From Coniella vitis (taxonomy: Eukaryota > Ascomycota > Sordariomycetes > Diaporthales > Schizoparmaceae): 64,000 bases of DNA. Where the stretch lies: the NCBI GenBank assembly GCA_011317545.1, contig WUJK01000004.1, positions 3,232,501 to 3,296,500 on the forward strand, in the 5' to 3' direction. A model generated the notes under the pieces. It saw nothing but the letters and a program-made list of their open reading frames with translations, searched no databases and was not told the DNA's origin. Positions 35,383-46,100 of this stretch are shown piece after piece (the first letter of the stretch is position 1; each line of letters starts with the position of its first letter). A program made the translations under genes and the position numbers.

Positions 35383-38040
35383 ATGACTCAACCCAATTCT
35401 GGCTTTGGAAAGGTCAAATCAGTATTGAGCGGCGATACGCTCATCCTGACAAACCCCAACAACCCCGCCCTGGAGCGTACCCTTTCATTGGCGTACGTGA
35501 GTGCACCGCGTTTGAGCAAGGATGGCGATGAGCGATTTGCCTTTGATTCGCGTGAATTCCTGAGGGCTCTTGTTGTTGGCAAGACCGTCAAGTTCAAGGT
35601 CCACTATACCGTGCCCACTTCTCAACGCGACTACGGGACGGCAGAGCTGCAGGACGGTACACAGCTTCCCGATGAACTCGTCAAGGCCGGCTGGGTCAAG
35701 GTTCGCGAAGATGCTGGGAAGAAGGAGGATGATGAAGAGATTCTCCAGCGTATCGAGAACCTGCGCGAGTTTGAAGGCAAAGCCAAGAATGACAGTCAAG
35801 GTCTGTGGTCTCCGGATGGTGGTCATATCGATGTGCAAAATGACCTCGGACACCCCCAATTCCTCGAGGAATGGAAAGGAAAGACGGTAGACGGCGTCGT
35901 CGAGCGAGTTCTAAGCGGTGATCGATTGCTGGTTCGGGTCTTCTTGTCGGACAAGAAGCATCTTCAAGTCATGACCCTGCTGGCTGGCATTCGCACCCCC
36001 GCAACAGCAAGACCCATTGCCTCCACGGGGGGGACACAACCAGCCGAAGAGTTTGGCAATGAGGCAAAGGCCTTTGTTGAATCTAGACTCCTGCAACGAC
36101 GCGTCAAGGTACACATCCTGGGAGCTAGTCCTCAAGGCCAGCTCGTGGCCACCGTGCTGCACCCCAACGGAAACGTAGCCGAGTTCCTTCTTCAGGAAGG
36201 CCTGGGTCGTTGCAACGACTTTCACTCCACCCTGCTCGGTGACAAAATGGCCGCTCTCCGTGGCGCCGAGAGAAAGGCTCAGGGTAACAAATTGAGGCTA
36301 CACAAGAACCACGTCGCCAAGGCAGATGCAAAGGAATCTGAGATGACTGTGTCGAAAGTTATTAGCGCCGATACCATCCTGGTCAGAAATAAGACTGGTG
36401 AAGAGAAGCGTATCAACTTCAGCAGTGTCCGCGGACCAAGGACCAATGAAGCCTCCGAAGCAGCCTACAAGGACGAAGCTAAGGAGTTCCTACGCAAGAA
36501 GCTCATTGGTAAACATGTCAAGGTGGCTATCGATGGATCAAAGCCAGCGTCGGACGGCTTTGAAGCTCGTGACGTTGCGACAGTCACTCAAAATGGCAAG
36601 AACGTTGGTTTGGCACTAGTACAGGAAGGCTATGCGTCCGTGATCCGCCACCGCAAGGATGACACCGACCGATCCCCAAGCTATGATGAGTTGCTCGCCG
36701 CGCAGGAGACAGCCAAGGAAGAGAAGAAGGGAATATGGTCCGGCAAGGCGCCCAAGTCAAAGGCACTTGTCGATGCATCCGAAAACCTACAAAGGGCCAA
36801 GCTGAACCTGGGCACACTCCAACGCCAAAAGAAGATACCCGGGGTCGTTGATTTCTGCAAATCTGGATCTCGCTTCACAGTCTTGGTACCTCGTGAAGGC
36901 ATCAAATTGACTTTGGTGCTGGCAGGCATTCGCGCGCCCCGCGCTGGTCGTTCTCCTGAAGAAAAGGGCGAGCCATTTGGCAATGAGGCTTTGGAGCTAG
37001 CCAACAAGCGTTGCAACCAGAGGGACGTTGAGATTGACGTTCACGACATTGACAAGATTGGAGGCTTCATTGGCGACCTGTTTGTTGGCCGCGAGAGCTT
37101 TGCCAAGGTACTGGTCGAGGAAGGTCTCGCTTCTGTTCATCAGTACTCTGCTGAGAAGTCTGGCAATGCAGCCGAACTGAATGCTGCAGAGAAGAAGGCC
37201 AAGGAAGGACGGAAGGGCATGTGGCACAGCTGGGATCCATCGCAAGAGCAGGAGGAGGAAGAGGAGGAAGCTGTAGCGACTGAATCTGCGCAAAACGATG
37301 CACCAATCAACATCAAGCGCGAGTATCGTGAGATTTCTGTCACCAGCATCGACGACAATGGTAGGATCAAGATCCAGGAGGTTGGACAGGGCACAGCTCT
37401 CTTGGATCAACTCTCGTCAAAGTTCCAAAAATTCCACCTGGACCCCAAGAACAACATCCGCCTCAAGGGTGCACCCAAGGCCGGTGATCTAGTGGCAGCC
37501 AAGTGGTCGGAGGATGGCTGTTGGTACCGGGCCCGGATTCGATCGAACGACCGCACGGCACAGCAAGCAGAGGTCGTCTTCATCGACTATGGAAACACGG
37601 AGAAATTCCCATGGAGCGATTTGCGGCCTCTGGACCAACCCGAATTCAGCACGCAGAAGCTCAAGGCACAGGCAGCAGACGCATCACTTTCACTCATCCA
37701 GCTCCCAACAGCGCCTCAATATTTCAATGAGACTAAGGCATTCCTCACTGATGTGCTCTCGAGCAAGGCCAAATGGATTGTTAGCTACGACTTTGTTGAC
37801 TCCAAGGAGGGTTTGACGTACATCACCATTTACGAGGACAAGGAGCCCCGACCAAAAGCGCACGAGTCCATCAACCGCGAGGTTCTGGTCGAAGGTCTTG
37901 GAATGGTGCCGCGGAAGCTCAAAGCATGGGAGCGCAGCCCTGCCTTTGGCGACATTCTAAAGGCATACAAACAAGCAGAGAGCGAGGCAAAGGAGAATCG
38001 TGCAGGCATGTGGGAGTACGGCGATCTTACAGAGGACTAA
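35383..38040 (+). CDS. SND1: Tudor-SN / staphylococcal nuclease-like domain protein (SND1 family)
   Basis: Conserved eukaryotic multi-domain RNA-binding protein tied to RNA metabolism, stress granules and, in other systems, splicing and miRNA decay. Single coding exon of 885 aa from ATG 35383 (tcaccATGa). Four staphylococcal-nuclease-like repeats are visible (approx. residues 6-143, 167-307, 320-450, 484-612), each closing with a G(L/I/M)W-type end except the second. They are followed by a Tudor domain (~696-748, KAGDLVAAKWSEDGCWYRA and VVFIDYGNTE) and a split fifth SN repeat (~764-885) ending AGMWEYGD. An acidic Glu run (~618-626) links SN4 to the Tudor part. An open frame continues 33 codons upstream but has no ATG, so the domain-consistent start was kept. 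Confidence 0.95.
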   Translation: MTQPNSGFGKVKSVLSGDTLILTNPNNPALERTLSLAYVSAPRLSKDGDERFAFDSREFLRALVVGKTVKFKVHYTVPTSQRDYGTAELQDGTQLPDELVKAGWVKVREDAGKKEDDEEILQRIENLREFEGKAKNDSQGLWSPDGGHIDVQNDLGHPQFLEEWKGKTVDGVVERVLSGDRLLVRVFLSDKKHLQVMTLLAGIRTPATARPIASTGGTQPAEEFGNEAKAFVESRLLQRRVKVHILGASPQGQLVATVLHPNGNVAEFLLQEGLGRCNDFHSTLLGDKMAALRGAERKAQGNKLRLHKNHVAKADAKESEMTVSKVISADTILVRNKTGEEKRINFSSVRGPRTNEASEAAYKDEAKEFLRKKLIGKHVKVAIDGSKPASDGFEARDVATVTQNGKNVGLALVQEGYASVIRHRKDDTDRSPSYDELLAAQETAKEEKKGIWSGKAPKSKALVDASENLQRAKLNLGTLQRQKKIPGVVDFCKSGSRFTVLVPREGIKLTLVLAGIRAPRAGRSPEEKGEPFGNEALELANKRCNQRDVEIDVHDIDKIGGFIGDLFVGRESFAKVLVEEGLASVHQYSAEKSGNAAELNAAEKKAKEGRKGMWHSWDPSQEQEEEEEEAVATESAQNDAPINIKREYREISVTSIDDNGRIKIQEVGQGTALLDQLSSKFQKFHLDPKNNIRLKGAPKAGDLVAAKWSEDGCWYRARIRSNDRTAQQAEVVFIDYGNTEKFPWSDLRPLDQPEFSTQKLKAQAADASLSLIQLPTAPQYFNETKAFLTDVLSSKAKWIVSYDFVDSKEGLTYITIYEDKEPRPKAHESINREVLVEGLGMVPRKLKAWERSPAFGDILKAYKQAESEAKENRAGMWEYGDLTED

Positions 38041-39415
38041 ATGCGCCATAGTGGTACCGCATACATTCTGCTCGGGCTCTTTTGACTTTGGGCTGGCCAT
38101 GCGCGCTTGTGAAGCTCGGTGATGGCAGCCTGTGCACGGAATCAAAACAGTAGGGCATAAATGACCATTTGACCAAGGTAAATATGAGATAAAGAAAAAT
38201 AGTAATCTCGTTGAACCACAGCCACGCAAATGCTAGCATGGCTTCTTCTTTAGTCAAGACAGTGTGAAAATAGTGGTAAACATCTCTTATACTTGACCAC
38301 GAAGCCCCTTTTCACGCACGCATAATGTGCTTGGGCTGCATACAAACATGATCCAAGTTGCAAGAAGGTAAGTACCAAGAGTGCATGGAATTTTCACTTA
38401 AAAAGCAGTGAGGGTGAGTGTTTTCCGTAGTTGCTCGCCAGTGCTCGGCAACTCTGCGAGCTTAGGTACGAAGCCAAAGAGCCGTCAATCCTCGGTGGCC
38501 TTGACTGGTGGGAAATGTACAAGAGTGGGTCGGACATATTCTGCCAAGCCTGACGTATTCTGCGGTGACAAAAGTTGGGTTGGGGTAACAATGAGACCAT
38601 TCATGGTAAGATTGTACTGGCATGAGAGCGTTTGAACGGCCAGGTGGTTTAGAAAATTGTTGAGAAAGATTAATAGAGCAATCATCTATGCTTGGAACTG
38701 TGAAGGGACTACAGACAGAGCTGGCCGCGAAACCTAAGGCCGCGCGACACGCAACGGCACCCCTTGGCTCCTGCTTGGATCGGGAAGGAGGGGCTGTTTT
38801 GGGGGGAGCTGCCCTGGGAAGGAGGGGCAATGCACCGAGCATGCTGTTACCGCAGTGCAATTTACCGTCGGACCCCTCTATGAAGCTAAGAGCATGTGCT
38901 GTACTAATCACACTATGAAACTTCTGTATCTTTCTGGCAGCATCAGCACAAGAAGTCCAAGGCAAGCCCTGCGTTTAGCAAGCAGCAAAACGGACGTAAT
39001 CGACTTGCGAACGAGCACCTACGGGCCTCGACACTGTGTATCTTTGACTTCTACATAGTAGACCGAATGACAGGACAAAACGCAAAACGAAAAAGAACAG
39101 CTGGTGTTTTCCATCGCTCTGACGTAGGCGTCTCCATAGTAATCCCCCAAAGTGAAGCGTCGCCCCCGAGGCGAAAGTGCGCGAACTCCAGGCCCCAGCC
39201 CGGTCGAGTCAAGCTCGTCTTAGGTTCCAACTTCGCGACATAAATGCCTCGATGGACCGTCGCTCCCGCCCGCTCCCGACCCAGCCGATACTTTTCGCTC
39301 CCGCCATTGTTCTTCCTCCTTTTCACCTCCCATTACCTCCCAACCTTCCTCTCCTTAATCTTTGCAATCAGTTTCCTTGAATCCTGTATACACCTCCTAC
39401 ACTCACACAGCCACC
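38041..39415. other. Intergenic between Tudor-SN and transaldolase
   Basis: No supported gene. A 167-codon minus-strand ORF at 38462-38965 is Cys/Ser/Pro-rich without family features and is probably chance. Around 39,240-39,410 the sequence is C/T-rich and forms the likely promoter and leader of the transaldolase gene. Confidence 0.55.
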
Positions 39416-40479
39416 ATGTCTACCTCTCTCGACCAGCTCAAGGCCACTGGCACCGTTGTCGTCTCCGACTCGGGCGACTTCGCCTCCATTGGCAAATACA
39501 AGCCCCAGGATGCCACCACCAACCCCTCACTGATCCTCGTTGCCTCCAAGAAGCCCGAGTACGCCAAGCTAATCGATGTCGCCGTTGCCTACGCTAAGGA
39601 AAAGGGCGCCTCCGACATCGAGCAACAGGTTGACGATGCCCTCGACCGCCTGCTGGTCGAGTTTGGCAAGGAGATCCTCAACATCATTCCTGGAAAGGTC
39701 TCCACCGAGGTCGACGCCCGTTTCTCCTTCGACACCAAGGCCAGTGTTGACAAGGCTCTCCACATCATTGAGGTATGTGTCTTACGGTTTTTGACGAGAT
39801 GCTTGGTTAAATTACAACAGAATCACAAGCTAACGGTTTCTGTGTTGCGCATGTATAGCTCTACAAGGAGCAGGGCATTCCTAAGGAGCGTGTTCTAATC
39901 AAGATCGCCTCCACGTGGGAGGGTATCAAGGCCGCCGAGATCCTGCAGCGCGACCACGGCATCAACTGCAACCTGACGCTCATGTTCAGCTTGGTGCAAG
40001 CCATTGCCGCCGCTGAGGCCGGTGCCTTCCTTATCTCTCCCTTCGTCGGCCGCATCCTCGACTGGTTCAAGGCTCACACTAAGAAGGACTACGCCAAGGA
40101 GGAGGACCCCGGTGTTGCCTCCGTCAAGAGCATCTACAACTACTACAAGAAGTTTGGCTACAAGACCATTGTCATGGGCGCTTCTTTCCGCAACGTTGGC
40201 GAGATCACTGAGCTTGCTGGTTGCGACTACCTGACCATCGCTCCCAGTTTGTTGGAGGAGCTACAGAGCTCCCAGGAAGCTGTTCCGAAGAAGCTCGAGG
40301 CTAGCTCCGCAAGCTCCCTCGACATTGAGAAGAAGACGTACATCTCTAGTGAGGCTGACTTCCGCTTCGACTTCAACGAGGACCAGATGGCCGTTGAGAA
40401 GCTCCGCGAGGGTATTAGCAAGTTCGCTGCCGATGCCATCACGCTCAAGGACATCATTAAGGAGAAGCTCAGGGCATAG
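39416..40479 (+). CDS. TAL1: Transaldolase
   Basis: Pentose-phosphate-pathway enzyme that moves a dihydroxyacetone unit from sedoheptulose-7-P to glyceraldehyde-3-P, in the cytosol. Two exons, 39416-39772 and 39859-40479, flank an 86-nt intron (GTATGT...gctaac...TAG) and give 325 aa, near the usual length. Landmarks are [14 protein letters not shown] at the N-terminus, the Schiff-base Lys134 in [30 protein letters not shown], and [10 protein letters not shown]. The start context ccaccATGt is strong. Codon use is strongly C-ending at third positions, as in highly expressed fungal genes. Confidence 0.97.
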
Positions 40480-41336
40480 AATCCTTTGATGGAAGTGTTT
40501 GGGATGTCGGCTATGATCTACGACGATACCGGCGTTTTGTTTTGACATGAACAAGAGTTAAACAAACGCAATGCAGATTGAACCCAGCGTGCATAGTACC
40601 TATAATGAATGAAAGGTGTTAAATGGTTATTATTTCCAATTTCGAGTCGAAATGTGTATGCAGCCAATATTATATCCACTATATAATTGCTACGCATAAA
40701 CAGCACGCTCCAACAAGGTCCATGAAGTGAAATGCATTTCCAATAAGAGTACATCACCAACAGCCTGGCGCATTGTTGGACCGCAAAATTTCTGCTTAAG
40801 AAGATGAGCAGATACATATCGCACACCCTCCGAAACAGACATTACTCACCGTACCCAGCCCATTTTCACCGGTGACACTCCGCAATCGGACCTTGTCGGA
40901 GAACCATCAAATACCGCGTTGATCACCATGAAAATGCCTGCGTGTTTTGATATTGTTCAATGACTCAAATTCAAATTCTATGTAGTCGCAATGATACTAG
41001 CACTTGCCAACCGTATATCGTCCTAAGCATCTCCAGTCTACACGCCACAACCCAGCTGCCTCTCGTTCAGCAATGTTTGTCCCTTCCAGATACAAGAGTG
41101 GTAGATTTCTGCAAGTGGTATCCGGGTCGGGTGTCTGCCTATTCAAGGCATTGTAAACCGCTTGATTTGTACGGGAAGCAACATTCGGTGCATTGTCCCA
41201 ATAGTCCAACGCTGCGCACAGCCAGATCCTCGGGCATTCCGGCCTGTGTCCTAAGTGTCCTTCTCTCCTCATTGGGACCTTTTGTTGCCGACTCCCATTG
41301 CATTGCAGGAGCCTAGGGTCTTAAAATAGGCGAATC
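40480..41336. other. Convergent intergenic region, no gene seen
   Basis: Contains the 3' ends of transaldolase (+) and the Ubc13-type E2 (-). Small ORFs here have no protein-like features. Confidence 0.55.
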
Positions 41337-42062
41337 CTACTGCGCGTCGGGTTTGGCGTATTTTTGCGTCCACTCGCGAGCTGTCTCGATAGCGGCCCTT
41401 TCGTCCTCTTTCCAAGCTTTGGCAACCTCTGCGGCAAGAGGATCGTCTGGGTTGGGAGCACCAAGCAGAGCCTGGATCGATAGCAGAATGGTTCGAATTT
41501 GAAGAGCGGGTGACCAATTATCTGAACCAATAGGCAAGAAGCCCCAGTCAGTGAACGCGCTATAGTACGTCTTTTTGTCTGGTAAGAGCCAGACACAGAA
41601 AGTAAAACAAGCTTGGTAGCTACCTAAAACCAATACGTACTTTTCAACACATCGAGGCAGATGCGACCCAACTTGTCAACGTTGGGGTGGAAAATTTTGG
41701 TCAGGAAGCGAATCTTGGGCGGGACCATGGGGTAATCGTCCGGGAGAAAAAGTTCGAGTTTGAAGGTGCCTCCTATGGTTACGCGAGCAAAAGGCGCACT
41801 TGGTATTAGCTGGCAGGCCTTTGGTTAAAGGCCAGAGAGTAGACACACTATACCTTCGTATGGCGAGGAATCGGGGCCATCAATGGTAACGTCAAAATAG
41901 CGGAGGTTTTCGGGGTGAGGAACGGCGCTGATGCCCGGGACACTGTGACCAAAGCTATCAGCATGACAAGAGGGATGTATTCAAGTGTTCGCGATGGGTC
42001 GCGGCGTACGGCTCGGCCATCAGGCGCTCTGTTTCTTTGAGAATCCTCTTGGGCAAGGCCAT
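41337..42062 (-). CDS. UBC13: Ubiquitin-conjugating enzyme E2, Ubc13 type
   Basis: E2 that, with an Mms2-type partner, builds K63-linked ubiquitin chains in DNA-damage tolerance. Four exons, 42062-42010, 41942-41854, 41772-41641 and 41521-41337, with introns of 67, 81 and 119 nt whose phases all fit, give 152 aa. Key features are [15 protein letters not shown] at the N-terminus, [21 protein letters not shown] with the HPN triad, active-site Cys86 in GRICLDVLK, and [18 protein letters not shown], which is diagnostic for the Ubc13 branch. A second in-frame ATG directly before the chosen one (42065) would add one Met. It is divergently arranged with the Sea3-like gene, sharing a ~1-kb promoter region. 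Confidence 0.95.
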
Positions 42063-43104
42063 CATGTATGTATCTCCTTGTAGAAGGCCGTGTGTGCGAG
42101 GATTTGTGCTCTCGAACAGGGCTCGGAGGAGCGCAGCGATTTGTCGCGGAATCTGACGGACGATATTCCGTGGCACGAGAGACTATGCGCAGGCGCGATA
42201 TCTAGTGCAAGACCAAACGAAGGACAGTATGTTAGTCGGGCGGACACGCCGGATGGATTTGACCAACATACGTCACGAGCAGAAGATCAGAGCTGCAAAA
42301 AGTCTTGAGGCATAAAAGCGCAAGCGAGATAGAACAGGACTAGAGAAGGCGGGCTGTTGAAGAGAGTGGTTATGACGATATCGTCGACTTGTTTCGGAGA
42401 CGCATTGTGTAAAGTCGTTGCTCAAGCGCGTAGGTACCTTGTTGCTAGGCTACGGGTCATCAAGCGCGGGGAGGGGCTTGGAGACGAATAGGAGGGGCGA
42501 TTTGCAGGGCATTCATTACTGACCATGCAAGCCGTCGTGACTTCGAAGCCCACTGAGATGCAGTACCTAGGTATCTATATAGTGGGAAAGCAGGTACACA
42601 CATTGGCAAAGCTTGGAAGCCAAGTGGATGACCTGTTAGGCCCCAAGGAGGAGACACTCTAGTTTCAGCGGCATTACTATATGCTCAATGGTGATGGCAT
42701 GGCTGAAGTCTGTCTACTCTGAAGCTACCTAGCCCTGGGCGTACTTCCTAAATCGATATAGTACATAGTATATGTACCGGAAACTCCTTAGCTAAGCAAA
42801 CCCCTGCTACCTGACGACAAAGATACATGTGAAATTGTGACAGCCACTCTATGCACCCACTACTTACCTACGTAAAGTCGCCGGTCAAGAGTCTATCCTG
42901 ACTTACCCTCCAGACGAAATGAGAGAACCTCTGAACAGCACAAGTTACCACTGCAGAAGATGATTCAGCAGCTTTTTAGCCATCAGCAGCTCGCTTCGTA
43001 CCCTTATCCAATGCCTGTTGCTCGATGAAGCCTTCTCTCCCCATCTCCACTACTATGCTTCTGGTCAACAGCCCGGCTGATTCGCTCGCCCATTGGTCGT
43101 CACC
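42063..43104. other. Divergent promoter region (UBC13 / SEA3)
   Basis: No gene was recognised in about 1 kb. A GTAC-type palindromic cluster (atagtacatagtatatgtacc) lies at ~42,759-42,779. The region should serve both flanking genes. Confidence 0.55.
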
Positions 43105-46100
43105 ATGCCTTCGGTCTTTGATTCGCTCACCTTGAGCCAGAAGAAGACCAAGATCATCAACTCTGCCTTCGACAGCGAGAGTTTTGATGCTGATGGCACC
43201 ATACACGTCGACGGGCTGGTAGGCTCGGCCACCATCTCGCCTTCGGGACGGGACGTTGCCCTGGCATCGCCTGACGGCCTGGCCATCATCGATCTAGACT
43301 CACCATATAGCCCTCCACGTCGCCTGAGCAGTCATGGCCTCCCGTGGCTCGTGGTCGACGTTCAGTGGTCTCCGTTTGCTGCCCGCGACTATTGGGTTGC
43401 CTCCACTGCAAATCACCGCTGCCTTGTTTGGAACTTAAATCTTCGCGACGACTCACCTTCTGGGGCCATCGAACACTCCCTGCAAGGCCACAGTAGGGCT
43501 ATCACGGATATGAACTTCTCGGCCCACCACCCTGATTCTCTCGCAACATGTTCAGTAGACGGCTATGTGCACTGCTGGGATTTAAGGCGTCCTCGTCAGC
43601 CCGCCATTACCTTTTGCGACTGGTTCGCCGGCGCCACACAAGTAAAGTACAGCCGGCAGGATCCCTTCATCATTGCTTCTTCGCACGACAGGTGGCTGCA
43701 TATTTGGGATGAGCGCAAGTGCTCAGAGCCAGTGAAATCCATTAGCGCGCATACGTCCAAAATATATGGCATTGACTGGAATCGAACTCGAGCGACTGCA
43801 ATCGTAACTTGCTCTTTGGACAAGAGCATCAAGTTCTGGGATTACACCAAAGAGGCCGATGTACCCGAGAGAGTTATAAGAACCGAATTTCCTGTCTGGC
43901 GAGCCCGACACACGCCCTTTGGATTGGGCTTGCTAGCCATGCCCCAGAATGAACCAGGAAATCTGTACCTATTCGATCAACGCATGCATCACGACACACC
44001 CAATGATGGATCAGTAGAGCCGGTCGCCGTGTTTGAGGGCCATGGTGACCACAAGGCCAAGGAATTTTTATGGAGGACTCGTGGCGGCATATCGGATGAT
44101 GGACTTGACAATCGCGAATTTCAGCTTGTTTCCTGGGGTGAAGACAACAAGCTGCGCCTCACACGTCCAGAACCTTCCACACTTGAAAAGGTGGGCTACA
44201 TGCAGGGCATGGAAGCCGGCAGGAATCTCATCTTGACCAGAAAAGGGGCCACGTACAAAACCTTTCGAACAGTAGATGATGGCAACCACAACCGTAGGAC
44301 TGCCACAATGAGCGACCCGCGTACAGCGGGGGTTCGTCAGAGCGCTCTGACGCTCGGCATGAGATTCCCATCGAACCGGACAGGATCGTCTTGGCGAGGA
44401 CCTTCTATGCGCGCCAAAAGTACCGGCGTTAGAAAGGTCGACCGCAGTCAGGCTCAGATGAATTGGATGAAGGGGATCATCATGACGAAGAGGAAATCAG
44501 GCTATTACTCTCCACACCGAACGGCGTCGAAGGATTCCAGTATATTTGGCCCGTTCCTGCAACAAGATTATTGGGCAGAACCCGAGACTGTTCAAGAGGA
44601 ATTTGTTCGAGTCAGCGAGCAGCTACCGAACATCAAATGGGACAGTATTGATATGGACAACCTCATACTCGACGCCTCTCTGAAAGGTCCTTGGGGCGTG
44701 GACGAGGAGGACATCTTCCTCAAGGTTAAAGTCGATATCCCTCGAACCTACCCAAAGGCCAGAAGCCCAACATTCATCATTGAAAAGAATGCCTTCATGC
44801 CAGAAGGTGTTCATGAGATGTTGGAAGCAAGAGTGCACAAAATTGCTGAACAGTGTCTGAAAGTTAAGCAAAATTGTCTCGCTGCAGCTTTCTCGTTCTT
44901 GCTAGGCGAAACTAATTTGACGGAAAGCACGAGTTTCTTCAGAAACGTGCGAGATCTCGATGATGAGATTGATGCGCTTGCAGATGACAGCTCAAGCGAG
45001 GAATCGGAAAACGACATACCTGCTGGTGGCTCAGCAGCCATGTCACAGGAGCTCACAGCCAGCACTGAACTTGAAAATACTCTTGCTCCAATCACTCGCC
45101 CCACAATTCCTCCGGTATACAGAACTTGCGGTGCGCGGTTCTCCAACGATGGACGACTGATAGCCTTCTTTCCATCCAAGGAGGCAAAGGCTATGTTCTT
45201 CAGTCCCAATGACAATCTCAAAGAGAAGCCTAAGGATCAGCCGACGTTTGCTGGTTTCGGCCGGCTGTCTCAAGACTCACCTTCGCCTCGCAAACGCTAT
45301 CTTGACGGTGAGGCTTCCACTATTGACGATATGTCTGCGCATTCGGATGACTCCGGCGAATCCTCGTCATCGAGCGATTCAGAACTAACGACGATGCACA
45401 AAATGAGTCTCTGGTATCGCCCAGGCCATCGCTTGCATAAAACGTGGAGTGCTAATGATTCACTCCGATCCAGTGGTGGGGGCACAGGTGCCGGGACGGG
45501 TACAGGCACAGCGACGAGTCGTCGCCGTGCTGGGCGGTCGAAGAACGTGGTCAAAGTCTTCGACATGCAGGACATGCTTCCTTCCAAGAAGCACTTTGCA
45601 CAAGAATATGCTATATTCGGTGACGGTGCTCAGGTATGTGAGCACAATGCTCGGGTAGCAGACAAGCACGGCTACCCAGATCTAGTCAATATCTGGGAGT
45701 ATGCAGCTCTGCTCCTACGGTCGGACATACCCTTGACGATGCGCGAGCCTCGTCAGAAGAGCAAATCTGTATTGGTCATCGCCAAGGATGCCTTATTCAA
45801 ATCCCGAAATGGCGGGCACGCGGCATCCAATGATGTTGGCTTTTTAAGTGGCCGCGTGAAATGGGGCCATCACCCGCTTGCCCTCGGCTTTGTTCAGGAC
45901 CTGTTCGAATACTTTGAGCAGCTAGCGGACGTGCAGATGCTTGCCATGCTGTCTTGCATATTCGGAGAGTCTTCTACTGACGATCCCTTATCTTATGCTG
46001 AATCACATCTGCCCGAGCCAGAAACCCCTTTACCAATGAAAGCGCCTTCATTCTCGCTCGAATATTTTCCAACCGGTGCTATAGACTGGAGCCTTCAAAC

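Noticed and set aside
38462..38965. Minus-strand 167-codon ORF
   Set aside because: No domain or conserved-looking core, no neighbouring exon candidates, and it lies in ordinary intergenic sequence.
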